64,000 nucleotides of DNA from Pseudomonas sp. LB-090624 (GTDB lineage: Bacteria; Pseudomonadota; Gammaproteobacteria; Pseudomonadales; Pseudomonadaceae): positions 85,090 through 149,089 of the forward strand of contig NZ_QJRL01000012.1 in the NCBI RefSeq assembly GCF_003205205.1, in the 5' to 3' direction. Positions 30,802 through 40,931 of the stretch are shown piece after piece (position 1 is the first letter of the stretch; every line of letters begins with the position of its first letter). A model generated the notes under the pieces. It did no database searches, was not told the DNA's origin, and worked only from the letters and a program-made list of their open reading frames with translations. The translations under genes were made by a program, and so were the position numbers.

Positions 30802-31722
30802 ATGTCAGAACGAATTCAGGCCTTGCACGCGCTGCGTGCATTCGAGGTGGCCTCTCGCTATGGCTCATTTACCCGCGCAGCGGAAGAGCTGGCCTTGACC
30901 CAGGGGGCCGTCAGCCACCACATCAAGACCCTCGAAGCCATGTTCGGCTGTGACCTGTTCGAGCGGCGCGGGCCCAAGCTGAGCCTGACCGAGCACGGCC
31001 GCCTGCTGTCGCAAGAGCTCAAAGTCGGCTTCAAGATCATCGAGAATGCCTGCGCATTGCTGCGCCAGGACCGCTATGGCCTGCGCCTGAAGGCCCCGTC
31101 CACGCTCACCGTCCGCTGGCTGCTGCGGGCGCTGGACGGGTTCAAGAAGCATGAAGACAACTGCACCGTTCAGCTGTCGAGCGTCTGGATGGACATCGAC
31201 AGCGTGGACTTCTATTCCGAGCCCTACGACTGCGCCATACTCCTGGCCAGTGGGCGGTTCCCCGCCGATATCGAGTGCTTCAAGCTGTTCGATGAATGGC
31301 TGATCCCGGTGTGCCACCCGGATTACATGACGCAGGCGCAACCGGCCCTGAGCGACCTGACCCGGTGCGAGTTCCTGCACCCGTCCCCCGACCGCCGCGA
31401 CTGGCGGCGCTGGCTGGCGCGGATGGACGCGCTGGACATCAGCATCGACCAGGGCCAGGTGTTCGACACCCTCGACCAGGGCATCTCGGCCGCGCAGCAG
31501 GGCCTGGGTATTTCGGTGGTCGACCTGGTGCTGGCCAGTGCCGACCTGGCAGCCGGGCGCCTGGTCACGCCGTACAAGCACGCAGTGGCCACTGGCGACG
31601 GGTACTACATGACCTGGCTCAAGGCCAGCCCCAAGGCGCGACAGATGCACAAGCTGCGCGACTTCCTGCTGGGCCAGGTGCCGCCGCTGGCCTGCAAGGA
31701 CATCAACTACCTGTACGGTTGA
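30802..31722 (+). CDS. LysR-family regulator of the N-hydroxylase/LysE operon
   Basis: 306 residues; the winged helix-turn-helix (about 7-66: LRAFEVASRYGSFTRAAEELALTQGAVSHHIKTLE) is of the GcvA type, followed by a periplasmic-binding-like effector domain. It is transcribed away from the N-hydroxylase-like operon with a shared control region, the usual layout of a LysR protein and its target. The effector is probably a pathway substrate or product. Its last 20 bases overlap the 3' end of the opposing LysR gene. Confidence 0.92.
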   Translation: MSERIQALHALRAFEVASRYGSFTRAAEELALTQGAVSHHIKTLEAMFGCDLFERRGPKLSLTEHGRLLSQELKVGFKIIENACALLRQDRYGLRLKAPSTLTVRWLLRALDGFKKHEDNCTVQLSSVWMDIDSVDFYSEPYDCAILLASGRFPADIECFKLFDEWLIPVCHPDYMTQAQPALSDLTRCEFLHPSPDRRDWRRWLARMDALDISIDQGQVFDTLDQGISAAQQGLGISVVDLVLASADLAAGRLVTPYKHAVATGDGYYMTWLKASPKARQMHKLRDFLLGQVPPLACKDINYLYG

Positions 31723-32599
31723 ATACCCGATCGAGCATGAAGTCGATGAATACCCGCAACTTTGGCGGCACCTGCCGCCCGGACGGCCACAGCAGATAGA
31801 AGCTGCCGCGCCGCTCCATGAAGTCGTCGAGGACACTGACCAGTGAGCCATTGCCCAGTTCACGACCCACGTTGAAGTCAGGCAGGCAGGTAATGCCGCG
31901 GTGGTTCAAGGCAAAGCAGACGCGTGTTTCGACGTGGTTGCAGACCATCGAGATGGGGATGTCATAGGCTTGCTCGGGATGCTCCTGGCGCAGCGGCCAG
32001 GTTTCCAGCTTGCCGTTGCTGGGGAAGCGATAATGCAGGCAGCTATGCGCCGCCAGGTCGCGTGGGTGCAAGGGTGTACCGCGTTCGCGCAGGTACTCGG
32101 GCGAGGCCACCAGGCGGTGCTGAAAGTGCCCCAGAAACTTGGCGCTGAGCCGGGAATCCACCGGCTGCCCGCCGCGCATCACCACATCGAAGCCTTCGCC
32201 GACGATATCCACCATGCGGTCGGAGAAGTCCAGGTCCAGTTCAACCTGTGGGTACAGTGCCATGAACTCGGCCAGTGCCGGCATTACCAGTCTGGTCACC
32301 TGCGGCATGCTCACCCGCAGGCGCCCGCGCGGCGTTTCGCTGGCCTGCGACAGTTCCTGCTCGGTGGCCTCGATTTCGGCAAGGATGCGCCGGCTGCGCT
32401 CGAGGAACATCGCCCCTTCGGCGGTAAGGGTAATGCTGCGTGTGCTGCGGTGGAACAGGCGCACGCCCAGGCGGCTTTCCAGCCGCGCCACGCGCTTGCC
32501 CACTGCCGAGGCACTGATCCCCAGTGACTGGCTGGCGGCCACGAAGCTGCGGGTTTCGGCCACCCGATTGAAGACCACGAAGCCACTGAGGCTGTCCAT
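31703..32599 (-). CDS. LysR-family regulator of the neighbouring MFS gene
   Basis: 298 residues from the ATG at 32599 (MDSLSGFVVFNRVAETRSFVAAS...); a longer form starting 16 codons upstream is possible but less typical of the family. The HTH (SFVAASQSLGISASAVGKRVARLE) and effector domain are of the CrgA/DsdC-like group common in pseudomonads. Divergent from an MFS transporter gene 116 bases away, which it probably regulates. Convergent overlap of 20 bases with the other LysR gene. Confidence 0.9.
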   Translation of the reverse strand: MDSLSGFVVFNRVAETRSFVAASQSLGISASAVGKRVARLESRLGVRLFHRSTRSITLTAEGAMFLERSRRILAEIEATEQELSQASETPRGRLRVSMPQVTRLVMPALAEFMALYPQVELDLDFSDRMVDIVGEGFDVVMRGGQPVDSRLSAKFLGHFQHRLVASPEYLRERGTPLHPRDLAAHSCLHYRFPSNGKLETWPLRQEHPEQAYDIPISMVCNHVETRVCFALNHRGITCLPDFNVGRELGNGSLVSVLDDFMERRGSFYLLWPSGRQVPPKLRVFIDFMLDRVFNRTGS

Positions 32600-32715
32600 G
32601 TCGCATTCCGGATTGCGGACGCTGAGGTCCTGGGTGAGTGGCATTGTACCCGTCTTTTTCCGTAATGGCCTTGTCTGCAGACTGTTCGCCTTGTTCCCCA
32701 CTCAAGGCATTTGCA

Positions 32716-33906
32716 ATGTCCCAGACTTCTTCCGCACCGTTGCTGGCCGCCAGCCATGAACGTCTGCCCGTCGGCGGGCTGCTCGCGCTGGCCATGACCG
32801 GCTTCATCGCCATTCTCAGTGAAACCCTGCCGGCGGGTCTGCTTGACCAGATCGCCGATGGCATGCACATCAGCCAGGCCATGGCGGGGCAATGGGTCAC
32901 GGCGTATGCCTTGGGCTCGCTACTGACCGCCATCCCGTTGGTGACGTTGACCCAAGGCTGGTACCGGCGCCGGGCGCTGTTGCTGGCGATCATCGGCTTC
33001 GTGCTGTTCAACGGGCTGACGGCCTTGTCGGACTCCAACGGGCTGACCCTGGTGCTGCGCTTTTTCACGGGTGCTGCGGCCGGCCTGGCATGGGGCCTGA
33101 TCGCTGGCCATGCCCGGCGCATGGTGCCGGTGCCGTTGCAGGGCCGGGCCATGGCGCTGGCCATGCTCGGGCAGCCGATTGCCCTGTCGCTCGGTTTGCC
33201 GATTGCGACCTGGTTGGGAGCGGGGTTGGGCTGGCGCGCGACGTTCGTCGTCATCACTTTAGTGGCGTTGCTGCTGGTGGTGTGGGTGTTGCGATCCGTG
33301 CCCGACTATCCGGGGCAGGCTGCCGGCAAGCGCCCGTCGGCCATGCAGGTACTGCGCACGCCGGGGGTGTTGATTGTATTGCTGGTGATCCTCACCTGGA
33401 TCCTTGGCCATAACATTCTCTACACCTATATCGTGCCGTTGCTGGCAGCGGCTGGCATGGCTGCGAAGATTGGCCCTGCGCTGATGGTATTTGGTCTGGC
33501 GGCGCTGGCCGGGATCGGCCTGGTAGGACTGCTGGTCGACCGACACCTGCGCAAGCTGGTGTTGCTGAGCCTGGCCGGTTTTGCCTTGGCCACGCTGGCA
33601 TTGGGGCAGGCATCGTCGTGGCTTGTGTACTTGAGCATCGCCTTGTGGGGAATGACCTATGGCGGCGCCCCGACCCTGCTGCAGACAGCGTGCGCCGACG
33701 CAGCAGGCCAAGGTGGTGATGTGGCGCAGTCGATGCTGGTGACGGTGTGGAACTGCGCCATTGCCCTGGGCGGGATCATTGGTGGATTGCTGCTGGCTGG
33801 GGCAGGCGTGGCGTGGTTTGGCGGGGTGGTGCTGGTGTTGATTGCCTTGGCCTGGCTGCTGGCTGTAGCTGGACGGAAAAGCGGTTTTGTGGCGGGCAGG
33901 CGCTAA
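32716..33906 (+). CDS. MFS transporter, DHA1-like
   Basis: 396 residues from the ATG at 32716. Twelve hydrophobic helices; the N-terminus (LLALAMTGFIAILSETLPAGLLDQIADGM) and VTAYALGSLLTAIPL are typical of the arabinose-efflux/DHA1 drug-antiporter branch. The RALL loop after helix 2 and RFFTGAAAGLAWGLIAGHARR in helix 4-5 fit the MFS motifs. Likely a proton-driven exporter of sugars or small drugs, controlled by the divergent LysR gene. Substrate unknown. Confidence 0.9.
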   Translation: MSQTSSAPLLAASHERLPVGGLLALAMTGFIAILSETLPAGLLDQIADGMHISQAMAGQWVTAYALGSLLTAIPLVTLTQGWYRRRALLLAIIGFVLFNGLTALSDSNGLTLVLRFFTGAAAGLAWGLIAGHARRMVPVPLQGRAMALAMLGQPIALSLGLPIATWLGAGLGWRATFVVITLVALLLVVWVLRSVPDYPGQAAGKRPSAMQVLRTPGVLIVLLVILTWILGHNILYTYIVPLLAAAGMAAKIGPALMVFGLAALAGIGLVGLLVDRHLRKLVLLSLAGFALATLALGQASSWLVYLSIALWGMTYGGAPTLLQTACADAAGQGGDVAQSMLVTVWNCAIALGGIIGGLLLAGAGVAWFGGVVLVLIALAWLLAVAGRKSGFVAGRR

Positions 33907-33972
33907 AACACTCATGCCAGGCACGACACAGGTAGAATAACCGCATCTACAGACAATCCAGAGGTCGACGCA

Positions 33973-36333
33973 GTGGAGTTGCAGCAGGGTTTTGTCCTGA
34001 CCCGGCATTGGCACGATACGCCGGAGGGCACCTGCGTGGAGTTCTGGCTGGCCACCGATGCCGGGCCGCGGCTGTTGCGGCTGGCTGCGCAGGAGTCGGT
34101 GGCTTTCATTCCCCAGGCGCAGGCCGAGCACGCCCGTGTGTTGCTGGCCAACGAAACAGGGGCGAAGCTCAAGCCACTGCGCCTGAAGGACTTCGAGCAT
34201 CGCCCGATGATCGGCCTGTATACCCGCCAACATCGCCAGTTGATGCAACTGGAACAGCGTCTGCGCACAGCCGGTGTCGACGTGTTCGAGGCCGATATCC
34301 GGCCGCCGGAGCGTTACCTCATGGAGCGCTTCATCACGGCACCGGTGCAGTTCACTGGCCAGCCGGATGCGCAGGGCGTTTACCGGGAAGCCCAGCTAAG
34401 GCCGCTGTCCGGCTATCGACCGACACTGCGCCTGGTGTCACTGGACATCGAGACCAGCGAGCGTGGCGAGCTGTACAGCATCGCCTTGGAGGGCTGCGGC
34501 CAGCGCCAGGTGTATATGCTCGGTCCGGCCAACGGCGATGCCACCGGGCTTGACTTCGACCTGGAATATTGCGCTGATCGCGCCGCTTTGATCACCCGCC
34601 TCAACCAGTGGATGGCCAGGCATGACCCGGACGCGATCATCGGCTGGAACCTGGTGCAATTCGACCTGCGCCTGCTGCATGAACACGCCAAGTCGTTGCA
34701 GGTGCCACTTGCCCTGGGGCGTAACGGTGCGGTCATGACCCTGCGTAGCCATGCCGGTGGAGGCCACGTTTTTGCCGATGCGCCGGGGCGTTTGCTGATC
34801 GATGGCATCGAGGCGTTGCGTTCGGCTACCTGGAGTTTTCCCTCGTTCAGCCTGGAGAACGTTGCCCAGACCCTGCTGGGCGAAGGCAAGGCCATCGACA
34901 CGCCGTACCAACGCATGGACGAGATCAACCGGCGCTTCGCTGAAGACAAACCGGCACTGGCGCGCTACAACTTGAAGGACTGCGAACTGGTCACGCGTAT
35001 TTTCGCCCATACCCGGCTACTCGACTTCCTGCTCGAGCGTGCGTCGGTGACGGGGCTGGCCGCAGACCGCAGCGGTGGGTCGGTGGCCGCGTTCTGCCAT
35101 TTGTACATGCCCCAGATGCACCGGCTTGGCTTTGTCGCCCCCAGCCTTGGCAGCCGCCCGGACGAAGCCAGCCCCGGTGGTTTTGTCATGGACTCGCGCC
35201 CGGGGCTTTACGATTCGGTGCTGGTGCTGGACTACAAGAGCCTGTATCCATCGATTATCCGTACCTTTCTGATCGACCCGGTCGGGCTGATCGAGGGCCT
35301 GCGTCAGCCCGACGACGCACATTCGGTCGAGGGCTTTCGCGGTGGGCGTTTTTCACGCACACAGCACTGCCTGCCTGCCATCGTCGAACGGGTATGGCAG
35401 GGCAGGGAAGCAGCCAAGCGCGAGGGTAATGCGCCGTTGTCCCAGGCGTTGAAAATCATCATGAATGCCTTCTATGGCGTGCTGGGTTCCAGCGGTTGCC
35501 GTTTCTTCGACCCGCGCCTGGCGTCGTCCATCACCATGCGCGGCCACCAGATCATGCGCCAGACCAGGTCCCTGATCGAGGCGTGTGGCTACGATGTGAT
35601 CTACGGTGACACCGACTCCACCTTTGTCTGGCTCAAGGGTGCCCACGCCGAGGAGGACGCGGCGCGCATCGGCCGCGAGCTGGTGGCGAAGGTCAACCAA
35701 TGGTGGCAAGCCCATCTGCACGAGACCATGAACCTGCAGAGCGCCCTCGAACTGCAGTTCGAGGTGCACTACCGACGCTTCCTGATGCCCACCATCCGCG
35801 GTACCGATGAAGGCAGCAAAAAGCGTTATGCCGGCCTGGTACAGCGGGCCGACGGTTCGCAAGAGATGGTTTACAAGGGCCTCGAATCGGTGCGCACCGA
35901 CTGGTCACCGCTGGCCCGGCAGTTTCAGCAGGAGCTTTACGGCCGTGTGTTCCGCGGCGAGCCCTACCGAGATTATGTCCGTGAGTACGTGCGGCGAACG
36001 TTGGCGGGCGAGCAGGACGATCTGCTGGTTTATCGCAAACGCCTGCGTCGCCCGTTGGCCGATTACCAGCGCAACGTGCCGCCACATGTGCGCGCCGCCC
36101 GGCTTGCGGACGATTACAACAGGCGCCTGCAGCGCCCCCTGCAGTACCAGCGTGGTGGCTGGATCAGTTACCTGATCACTACCGCTGGCCCGGAGCCGCT
36201 GGAAAACCTGCAGGCCGCAATCGACTACGACCACTACATCAGCCGTCAGCTGATGCCGGTGGCAGATGCCATCCTGCCCTTTGTCGGTGATGATTTCGCT
36301 CGCCTTACCGACCATCAGTTACTGCTGTTCTGA
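33973..36333 (+). CDS. polB: DNA polymerase II
   Basis: 786 residues from a GTG start, matching the usual Pol II length. Family-B motifs are all present: exonuclease I ([11 protein letters not shown]), exonuclease II ([13 protein letters not shown]), polymerase motif A ([10 protein letters not shown]), motif B ([15 protein letters not shown]) and motif C (YGDTDST). Pol II is a proofreading repair polymerase used in replication restart and translesion synthesis. In E. coli it is SOS-induced, but no obvious LexA box was seen in the 66-base upstream gap. Monocistronic; a giant NEL gene starts 78 bases downstream. Confidence 0.96.
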   Translation: MELQQGFVLTRHWHDTPEGTCVEFWLATDAGPRLLRLAAQESVAFIPQAQAEHARVLLANETGAKLKPLRLKDFEHRPMIGLYTRQHRQLMQLEQRLRTAGVDVFEADIRPPERYLMERFITAPVQFTGQPDAQGVYREAQLRPLSGYRPTLRLVSLDIETSERGELYSIALEGCGQRQVYMLGPANGDATGLDFDLEYCADRAALITRLNQWMARHDPDAIIGWNLVQFDLRLLHEHAKSLQVPLALGRNGAVMTLRSHAGGGHVFADAPGRLLIDGIEALRSATWSFPSFSLENVAQTLLGEGKAIDTPYQRMDEINRRFAEDKPALARYNLKDCELVTRIFAHTRLLDFLLERASVTGLAADRSGGSVAAFCHLYMPQMHRLGFVAPSLGSRPDEASPGGFVMDSRPGLYDSVLVLDYKSLYPSIIRTFLIDPVGLIEGLRQPDDAHSVEGFRGGRFSRTQHCLPAIVERVWQGREAAKREGNAPLSQALKIIMNAFYGVLGSSGCRFFDPRLASSITMRGHQIMRQTRSLIEACGYDVIYGDTDSTFVWLKGAHAEEDAARIGRELVAKVNQWWQAHLHETMNLQSALELQFEVHYRRFLMPTIRGTDEGSKKRYAGLVQRADGSQEMVYKGLESVRTDWSPLARQFQQELYGRVFRGEPYRDYVREYVRRTLAGEQDDLLVYRKRLRRPLADYQRNVPPHVRAARLADDYNRRLQRPLQYQRGGWISYLITTAGPEPLENLQAAIDYDHYISRQLMPVADAILPFVGDDFARLTDHQLLLF

Positions 36334-36411
36334 ATGGGTGGTAGATAGCTAGGCGTCAGCACCAGGCTGCACTCTTCAGACTCGTGCCTCCATGTCACCG
36401 CGGAGGCAGAG

Positions 36412-39400
36412 ATGCAGAACACGAGCAGTCAACCATCGGCTGCGGTCGATACCCTTGCCATGGCACAAGCATGCCAGGACCACTACATTGCACGGCGGCT
36501 GCCGGCCTGGATGAAGCGGCTGAGCATGGCCGAATTCACCCTGCTGAGCGAGGCACTGCCAGAGCTGCTGGCCTGTCGCGCAGGCTTGTCTTCAGCGCTG
36601 GCGCGGTTACGCAACCTGAGTGCATTTACCCAGCCCTTGCTGCAGCAAGCGCTGGGTGCCCACGGCAGCCTTGATGTCGAGCGCTTGTCCTTTCGCCAGT
36701 GGTACACCTTCACTTCGCCGACGATAAATTATGTCACCAGTCGGCTTCCGGTTGTCGCCAACGACTACTACGACATCCCTCTGCTCGAGGCCGCTTTGGG
36801 CAATTTCACCGCGGAACAGCAGCGCGATCAGCCGCCTGGTAATTGCCTGGTCGATGCGCATGGCGAAAAACGTGCCGAACTGTCTGCAACGGCCTTCGCC
36901 AGGCTGTGTCGCACGCTGGACCTTGGGCAGAAATACCAGGCGCATCTGGATGCCGTACTGCAGCCCGAGGTCAGGGAATTGCTGACGCGACGGCAACGCT
37001 ACAGCATGCTGGTGGATGCCTTGCAAGCCAGGGCGCAAGGCGTATTGAGCGCAGATGAACTGCAGTGGGTGGTCGCGCTCTGCCTTGAGGACAGGCTCGG
37101 CAAACTCGAAGGTGCACCGGTGCGCGTGCGGCAGTTGGCGTTGTTCGGTTGCCGCCTGCAGCAGATTGTCGTGCTGGACGTGATCGACGATGGCGTGTTG
37201 TTCGACACCAGCAAGCGCGTGCTGGTCTATGTGCCGGGTGACCCACATGGCCCCTGGAGCGTGCGCAGTGACCTGGATGAGTATGCCCGCCGGGTGCTTG
37301 GCAAACGCCTGCGCGAAGATGACTACCGGCGTTTCTTCAACCGCTTCGTGCGCCGACGCGACAGCCAGCGATTTTTCTCAGCCGTCAGTGAGCGGCTGGA
37401 TGACGTGGCGGGCTGGGCGACCAGAGACCTCGATGAGCAGACCTTCGCTTATCGCCTGCCACTGTTCGAACACCTTGCGAACGACTGGGTCGCGTGGATC
37501 AAGGACGATGCTGCCGTCATCGCCCCGCCCGTGGCCTTGCTTGATCGCGAGGTCCAGGCCGAACACGCTCGCCGTTTGCGTGCTGAAGGCTGGACGCTAT
37601 TGGGTGTCGCAGGGCTTTTCGTTCCGGGCATTGGTGCGGTGTTGTTGGGGGTGATGGCCTGGGAACTGCTACAGCAGACCTTCCAGGCGATAGGGGACTG
37701 GCAGGACAACGAACGCAATGCGGCACTTGCGCACCTGCTGAATGTTGGCAAAGGGCTGCTGGCTGTGGGGGCGACCGTTGCGGTCGTCGCCACCGCTCGA
37801 CGCGCCTGGAGCGTGGTTGACAGCCTGGTACCGGCGCTGCTGGAAAGCGGGGAAGAAAAACTGTGGAACGCAGACCTCAGCCCCTATCGCGGCGAAACCC
37901 CGCCAGCTACGGCGGTGCTGGACATGCAGGGTACGCACCGCCTGGGCGAGCGCCGCTGGATCAGCATGGACGGGCACTGGTATGAGGTGACCTGGCACGA
38001 CGCCGACGAGCAGTGGCAACTGCTCCCCTATCAGGGCTATGCGCCGCCGCTGCGCCACAATGGCGCCGGTGCGTGGCGGCTGTGGTGCGAGCAGCCCGCC
38101 GAGTGGGACGATACACGCCAGTTGTTCCGCCGCCTGGGCGGGCCATTCAGCGACCTTGACGATGCGCAGATCGACCGGTCGCTGGCGATCCATGGCCTCG
38201 ATGATCAGCACCTGCGGGCATGGCATGTGTATGGACGACCACCGGAGGCAGCGCTGGTCGACACCGTCGCACGCGTGCGGCTCGCCGGCAGGATGGGTAC
38301 GTTGATCGACCAGTTGCGCGAGGGAGGGGGCACCGCAGACCCGCTGCTGATGGCGCGGGTCATGCGCCTTCCCCAGGCGGCCGGAAAGCACGGGCCAGCG
38401 TTGGCCGATGTGGCTTGGGCCGGGCGACGGGAACTGCTGCAGACGTTGTACGACGAGCAGAACCCCGACACGGAAACAAGCCGCCTGTTACGGCAGGATT
38501 TTACCAGCCTGCACCGCTTGGCCGCCGATGAGGTGCTGCGCGATGCCAGCGAGGATGACGTGCAGCTGCTGCGTGAAACGGGGCGTGTGCCGTTGCTGAT
38601 GGCCGAGGCAGCAAGGTTGCAGGTGGCGCGGATTCGAATGGCGCGGGTGTATGAGGCGCTGTGCATCGACACGCCGCAGAACCTCGACTTGGCGCGTGTG
38701 GTGTTGAACCTGCTGGTGCACGTGCCGGGCGCTGGTGGGCCGGGCTGGCGGTTGTTCGATGCAGATGCCAGCGAGCCGTTGCTGACGGTCCAGGGATCGG
38801 GGCAGACGTTTGACCTGCTTCATCGCCATGGGCTGTTCCGCCTGCGCACCGGAACGCACAGCGTGGTCGGTGAGAAAGGCGAGTTGTTCGAAGCGTTGGC
38901 CGGAGCCTATGACGACGTAGCACAAGCGGCCATCGGCCAAGGTCAGCCTTTTGTGCCTGCGCTGCGCCTGGCACTGACCAACGTTGCTTTCGACCAACGC
39001 CAGGCCGTGGTGAATCTGCTCAGGCTGGAACAGCCCAGCGGCTCGTTTCTTGCGCCGCAACGGCTTGCGGATGGCCGGATTGGTTACCCCATGGCCGGCG
39101 GCAGGCTATGGGGGGCGCTAGGGCGAAACAGGCCAAGGGCGTTTCAGGCCCGGTTGCGAGACCTGTACCCGGCCTTTACCGACGAACAGATCGAGCGCTG
39201 GTTGGCCTCAGGCGACGCGCAGGCCAGGTTAAATAGGCTGGAGCAGCAATATGGGGTGCTGAAGAGACACTTGACCCAGTGGGCACGCAGCGCGCTGCTC
39301 TCATCGGAACTGGTCGCACGGCGGGAATTCAGAAAGGGCCTGATCAACTGCTGGCGCTGTCTTGTGCCCGAACTGCAAGCGCAAGCGGCACTGGACGACG

Positions 39401-40833
39401 GGCGCTTCATGCTGACCCAGACGATCAGCCGCTTGGGCCACCTGCCGGCCCTGCCCGCGCAGGTGGGCTTTCCCCATGTCTCTATCCTGGCCCTGCGCTC
39501 CATGCGCGTGGAGCATGTTCCGGATGAGTTTCTGCAGGCATTTCCCAACTTGCGCAACCTCGAAATCACCCATTGCCGACTCAGGCGTTTGCCATTGCCG
39601 CTGGGGCTTGTCCAGAAGCTGGAGGTGCTCGACTTGTCTGGGAACCAGATCGCGCTCGACCAAGGCCAGGCATTGGTCCTGGCAGATTGCCGCTCTCTGG
39701 TGTACCTGAACCTTTCGGACAACCCGTTGCGCAGGGCATTTTCCGTCCTCGCAATGACCGAGCTCAATGCCCTTTACCTGTCCAACACGCAGATACCCGA
39801 GTTTCCCTACGGGCTGATGGACGCGCCAGAACTGCATACCCTGGATCTCAGCGGCAACCGTATTGCTGAACTGCCCGAGGGTTTTCATCGATCGCAGCTG
39901 TGGCGCTCGGGCAGGGTCGAGCTTTCCGGCAACCTGCTGGGCGGCGCGCAGGATGGGCTATCAACCTGGCATTTGCTTGAGGCCAGTCGCGTGCCTTACC
40001 GGTTGCGCATTCTGGACGCGTTGCCTGGCGAGCGTCGGGATGAAATGGCTGCACTGTGGGCCCATCTAGAGGCCGAGGAACCATCGGAAGAGTTCTTCAA
40101 TACCCTGTCGATGCTGACAGAATCGGGCGCCTTCAGTTTCTCATCGACTGCATCCGCGCTGGCGGCCAGGGTGTTCGACATGCTCCAGGCGATGTCGGAG
40201 CATGATGCCCTCAGGCAGGAGCTGTTCGAGCACGCTGCGGCGACCGGTTGCCAGGATAACGCCACCGCGCGTTTTGCCGACCTGGAACTGCGAGTGATGA
40301 TATGGCGCACGCGGCAAAGCGGATCTGCCCGGCCGGAACGGGCCTTGCTAAAGCTCGGTGCCCGGGTGTGGCGGTTGGCGGTGCTTGAACAAATTGCCGC
40401 TGAACATGCTCATCGTGTGGGGGCGGGCGCTGAATCGATCGAATTCGCCTTGGCCTATCGAATCGGCTTGCGCAAGTCGCTGGACTTGCCTGCCCAACCC
40501 GATGAAATGCTTTATGCAGGCATCCCAGCCTTGAGCAACCAGGACCTTCTCCTGGCCCGTGAAAGGGTCCTGGCGAGACAAACCCGGGAAGGCATTGCTG
40601 ATTATCTGGCACGCCAGTGGTTCTGGCAGGATTACTTGCGCAAGGCCTTCGCGGTTCGCTTGCAAGTGCCCCAGTCCATGCACGCTGAGCTGGAGCGGCT
40701 GATGGCGCTGGGGAATCGGGACGAGGAAATCGCCCGGCTGCAGATCCGCAACCAGCAACGCGAGCATGCGGTGTTGCTGCAGTTGACGCTGGAGGCGCTG
40801 GACCGGAATACGGTGCAGCGTGTGCTCAGCTAG
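36412..40833 (+). CDS. Giant LRR/NEL-type E3 ubiquitin ligase-like toxin (paralogue 2)
   Basis: 1473 residues, well-placed GGAGG ribosome binding site, no signal peptide. Same architecture as its two paralogues: N-terminal dermonecrotic-toxin-like region (DYRRFFNRFVRRRDSQRFF), hydrophobic segment with LFVPGIGAVLLGVMAWELL at about 395-425, a long middle region, leucine-rich repeats at about 1017-1180 (LRNLEITHCRLRRLP, LEVLDLSGNQIAL, LHTLDLSGNRIAELP) and a NEL domain whose C-x-D catalytic motif is Cys1280 (GCQDNATARF). Tandem with the next paralogue 98 bases downstream. NEL enzymes modify host proteins in eukaryotic cells; the delivery route here is unknown. Confidence 0.85.
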   Translation: MQNTSSQPSAAVDTLAMAQACQDHYIARRLPAWMKRLSMAEFTLLSEALPELLACRAGLSSALARLRNLSAFTQPLLQQALGAHGSLDVERLSFRQWYTFTSPTINYVTSRLPVVANDYYDIPLLEAALGNFTAEQQRDQPPGNCLVDAHGEKRAELSATAFARLCRTLDLGQKYQAHLDAVLQPEVRELLTRRQRYSMLVDALQARAQGVLSADELQWVVALCLEDRLGKLEGAPVRVRQLALFGCRLQQIVVLDVIDDGVLFDTSKRVLVYVPGDPHGPWSVRSDLDEYARRVLGKRLREDDYRRFFNRFVRRRDSQRFFSAVSERLDDVAGWATRDLDEQTFAYRLPLFEHLANDWVAWIKDDAAVIAPPVALLDREVQAEHARRLRAEGWTLLGVAGLFVPGIGAVLLGVMAWELLQQTFQAIGDWQDNERNAALAHLLNVGKGLLAVGATVAVVATARRAWSVVDSLVPALLESGEEKLWNADLSPYRGETPPATAVLDMQGTHRLGERRWISMDGHWYEVTWHDADEQWQLLPYQGYAPPLRHNGAGAWRLWCEQPAEWDDTRQLFRRLGGPFSDLDDAQIDRSLAIHGLDDQHLRAWHVYGRPPEAALVDTVARVRLAGRMGTLIDQLREGGGTADPLLMARVMRLPQAAGKHGPALADVAWAGRRELLQTLYDEQNPDTETSRLLRQDFTSLHRLAADEVLRDASEDDVQLLRETGRVPLLMAEAARLQVARIRMARVYEALCIDTPQNLDLARVVLNLLVHVPGAGGPGWRLFDADASEPLLTVQGSGQTFDLLHRHGLFRLRTGTHSVVGEKGELFEALAGAYDDVAQAAIGQGQPFVPALRLALTNVAFDQRQAVVNLLRLEQPSGSFLAPQRLADGRIGYPMAGGRLWGALGRNRPRAFQARLRDLYPAFTDEQIERWLASGDAQARLNRLEQQYGVLKRHLTQWARSALLSSELVARREFRKGLINCWRCLVPELQAQAALDDGRFMLTQTISRLGHLPALPAQVGFPHVSILALRSMRVEHVPDEFLQAFPNLRNLEITHCRLRRLPLPLGLVQKLEVLDLSGNQIALDQGQALVLADCRSLVYLNLSDNPLRRAFSVLAMTELNALYLSNTQIPEFPYGLMDAPELHTLDLSGNRIAELPEGFHRSQLWRSGRVELSGNLLGGAQDGLSTWHLLEASRVPYRLRILDALPGERRDEMAALWAHLEAEEPSEEFFNTLSMLTESGAFSFSSTASALAARVFDMLQAMSEHDALRQELFEHAAATGCQDNATARFADLELRVMIWRTRQSGSARPERALLKLGARVWRLAVLEQIAAEHAHRVGAGAESIEFALAYRIGLRKSLDLPAQPDEMLYAGIPALSNQDLLLARERVLARQTREGIADYLARQWFWQDYLRKAFAVRLQVPQSMHAELERLMALGNRDEEIARLQIRNQQREHAVLLQLTLEALDRNTVQRVLS

Positions 40834-40931
40834 CGGGTGGCCGGCTGGCTGGCCGCAGGCATTAGCTATATAGCGCCTGGCGGGGAGCAGGCGTCTTAGT
40901 CTGGCTTCTTTTCATGAAGAGGCTCCCCGCC

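Noticed and set aside
33907..33972. LexA box before polB
   Set aside because: No CTG-N10-CAG pattern was found in the upstream gap, so SOS control is not claimed.
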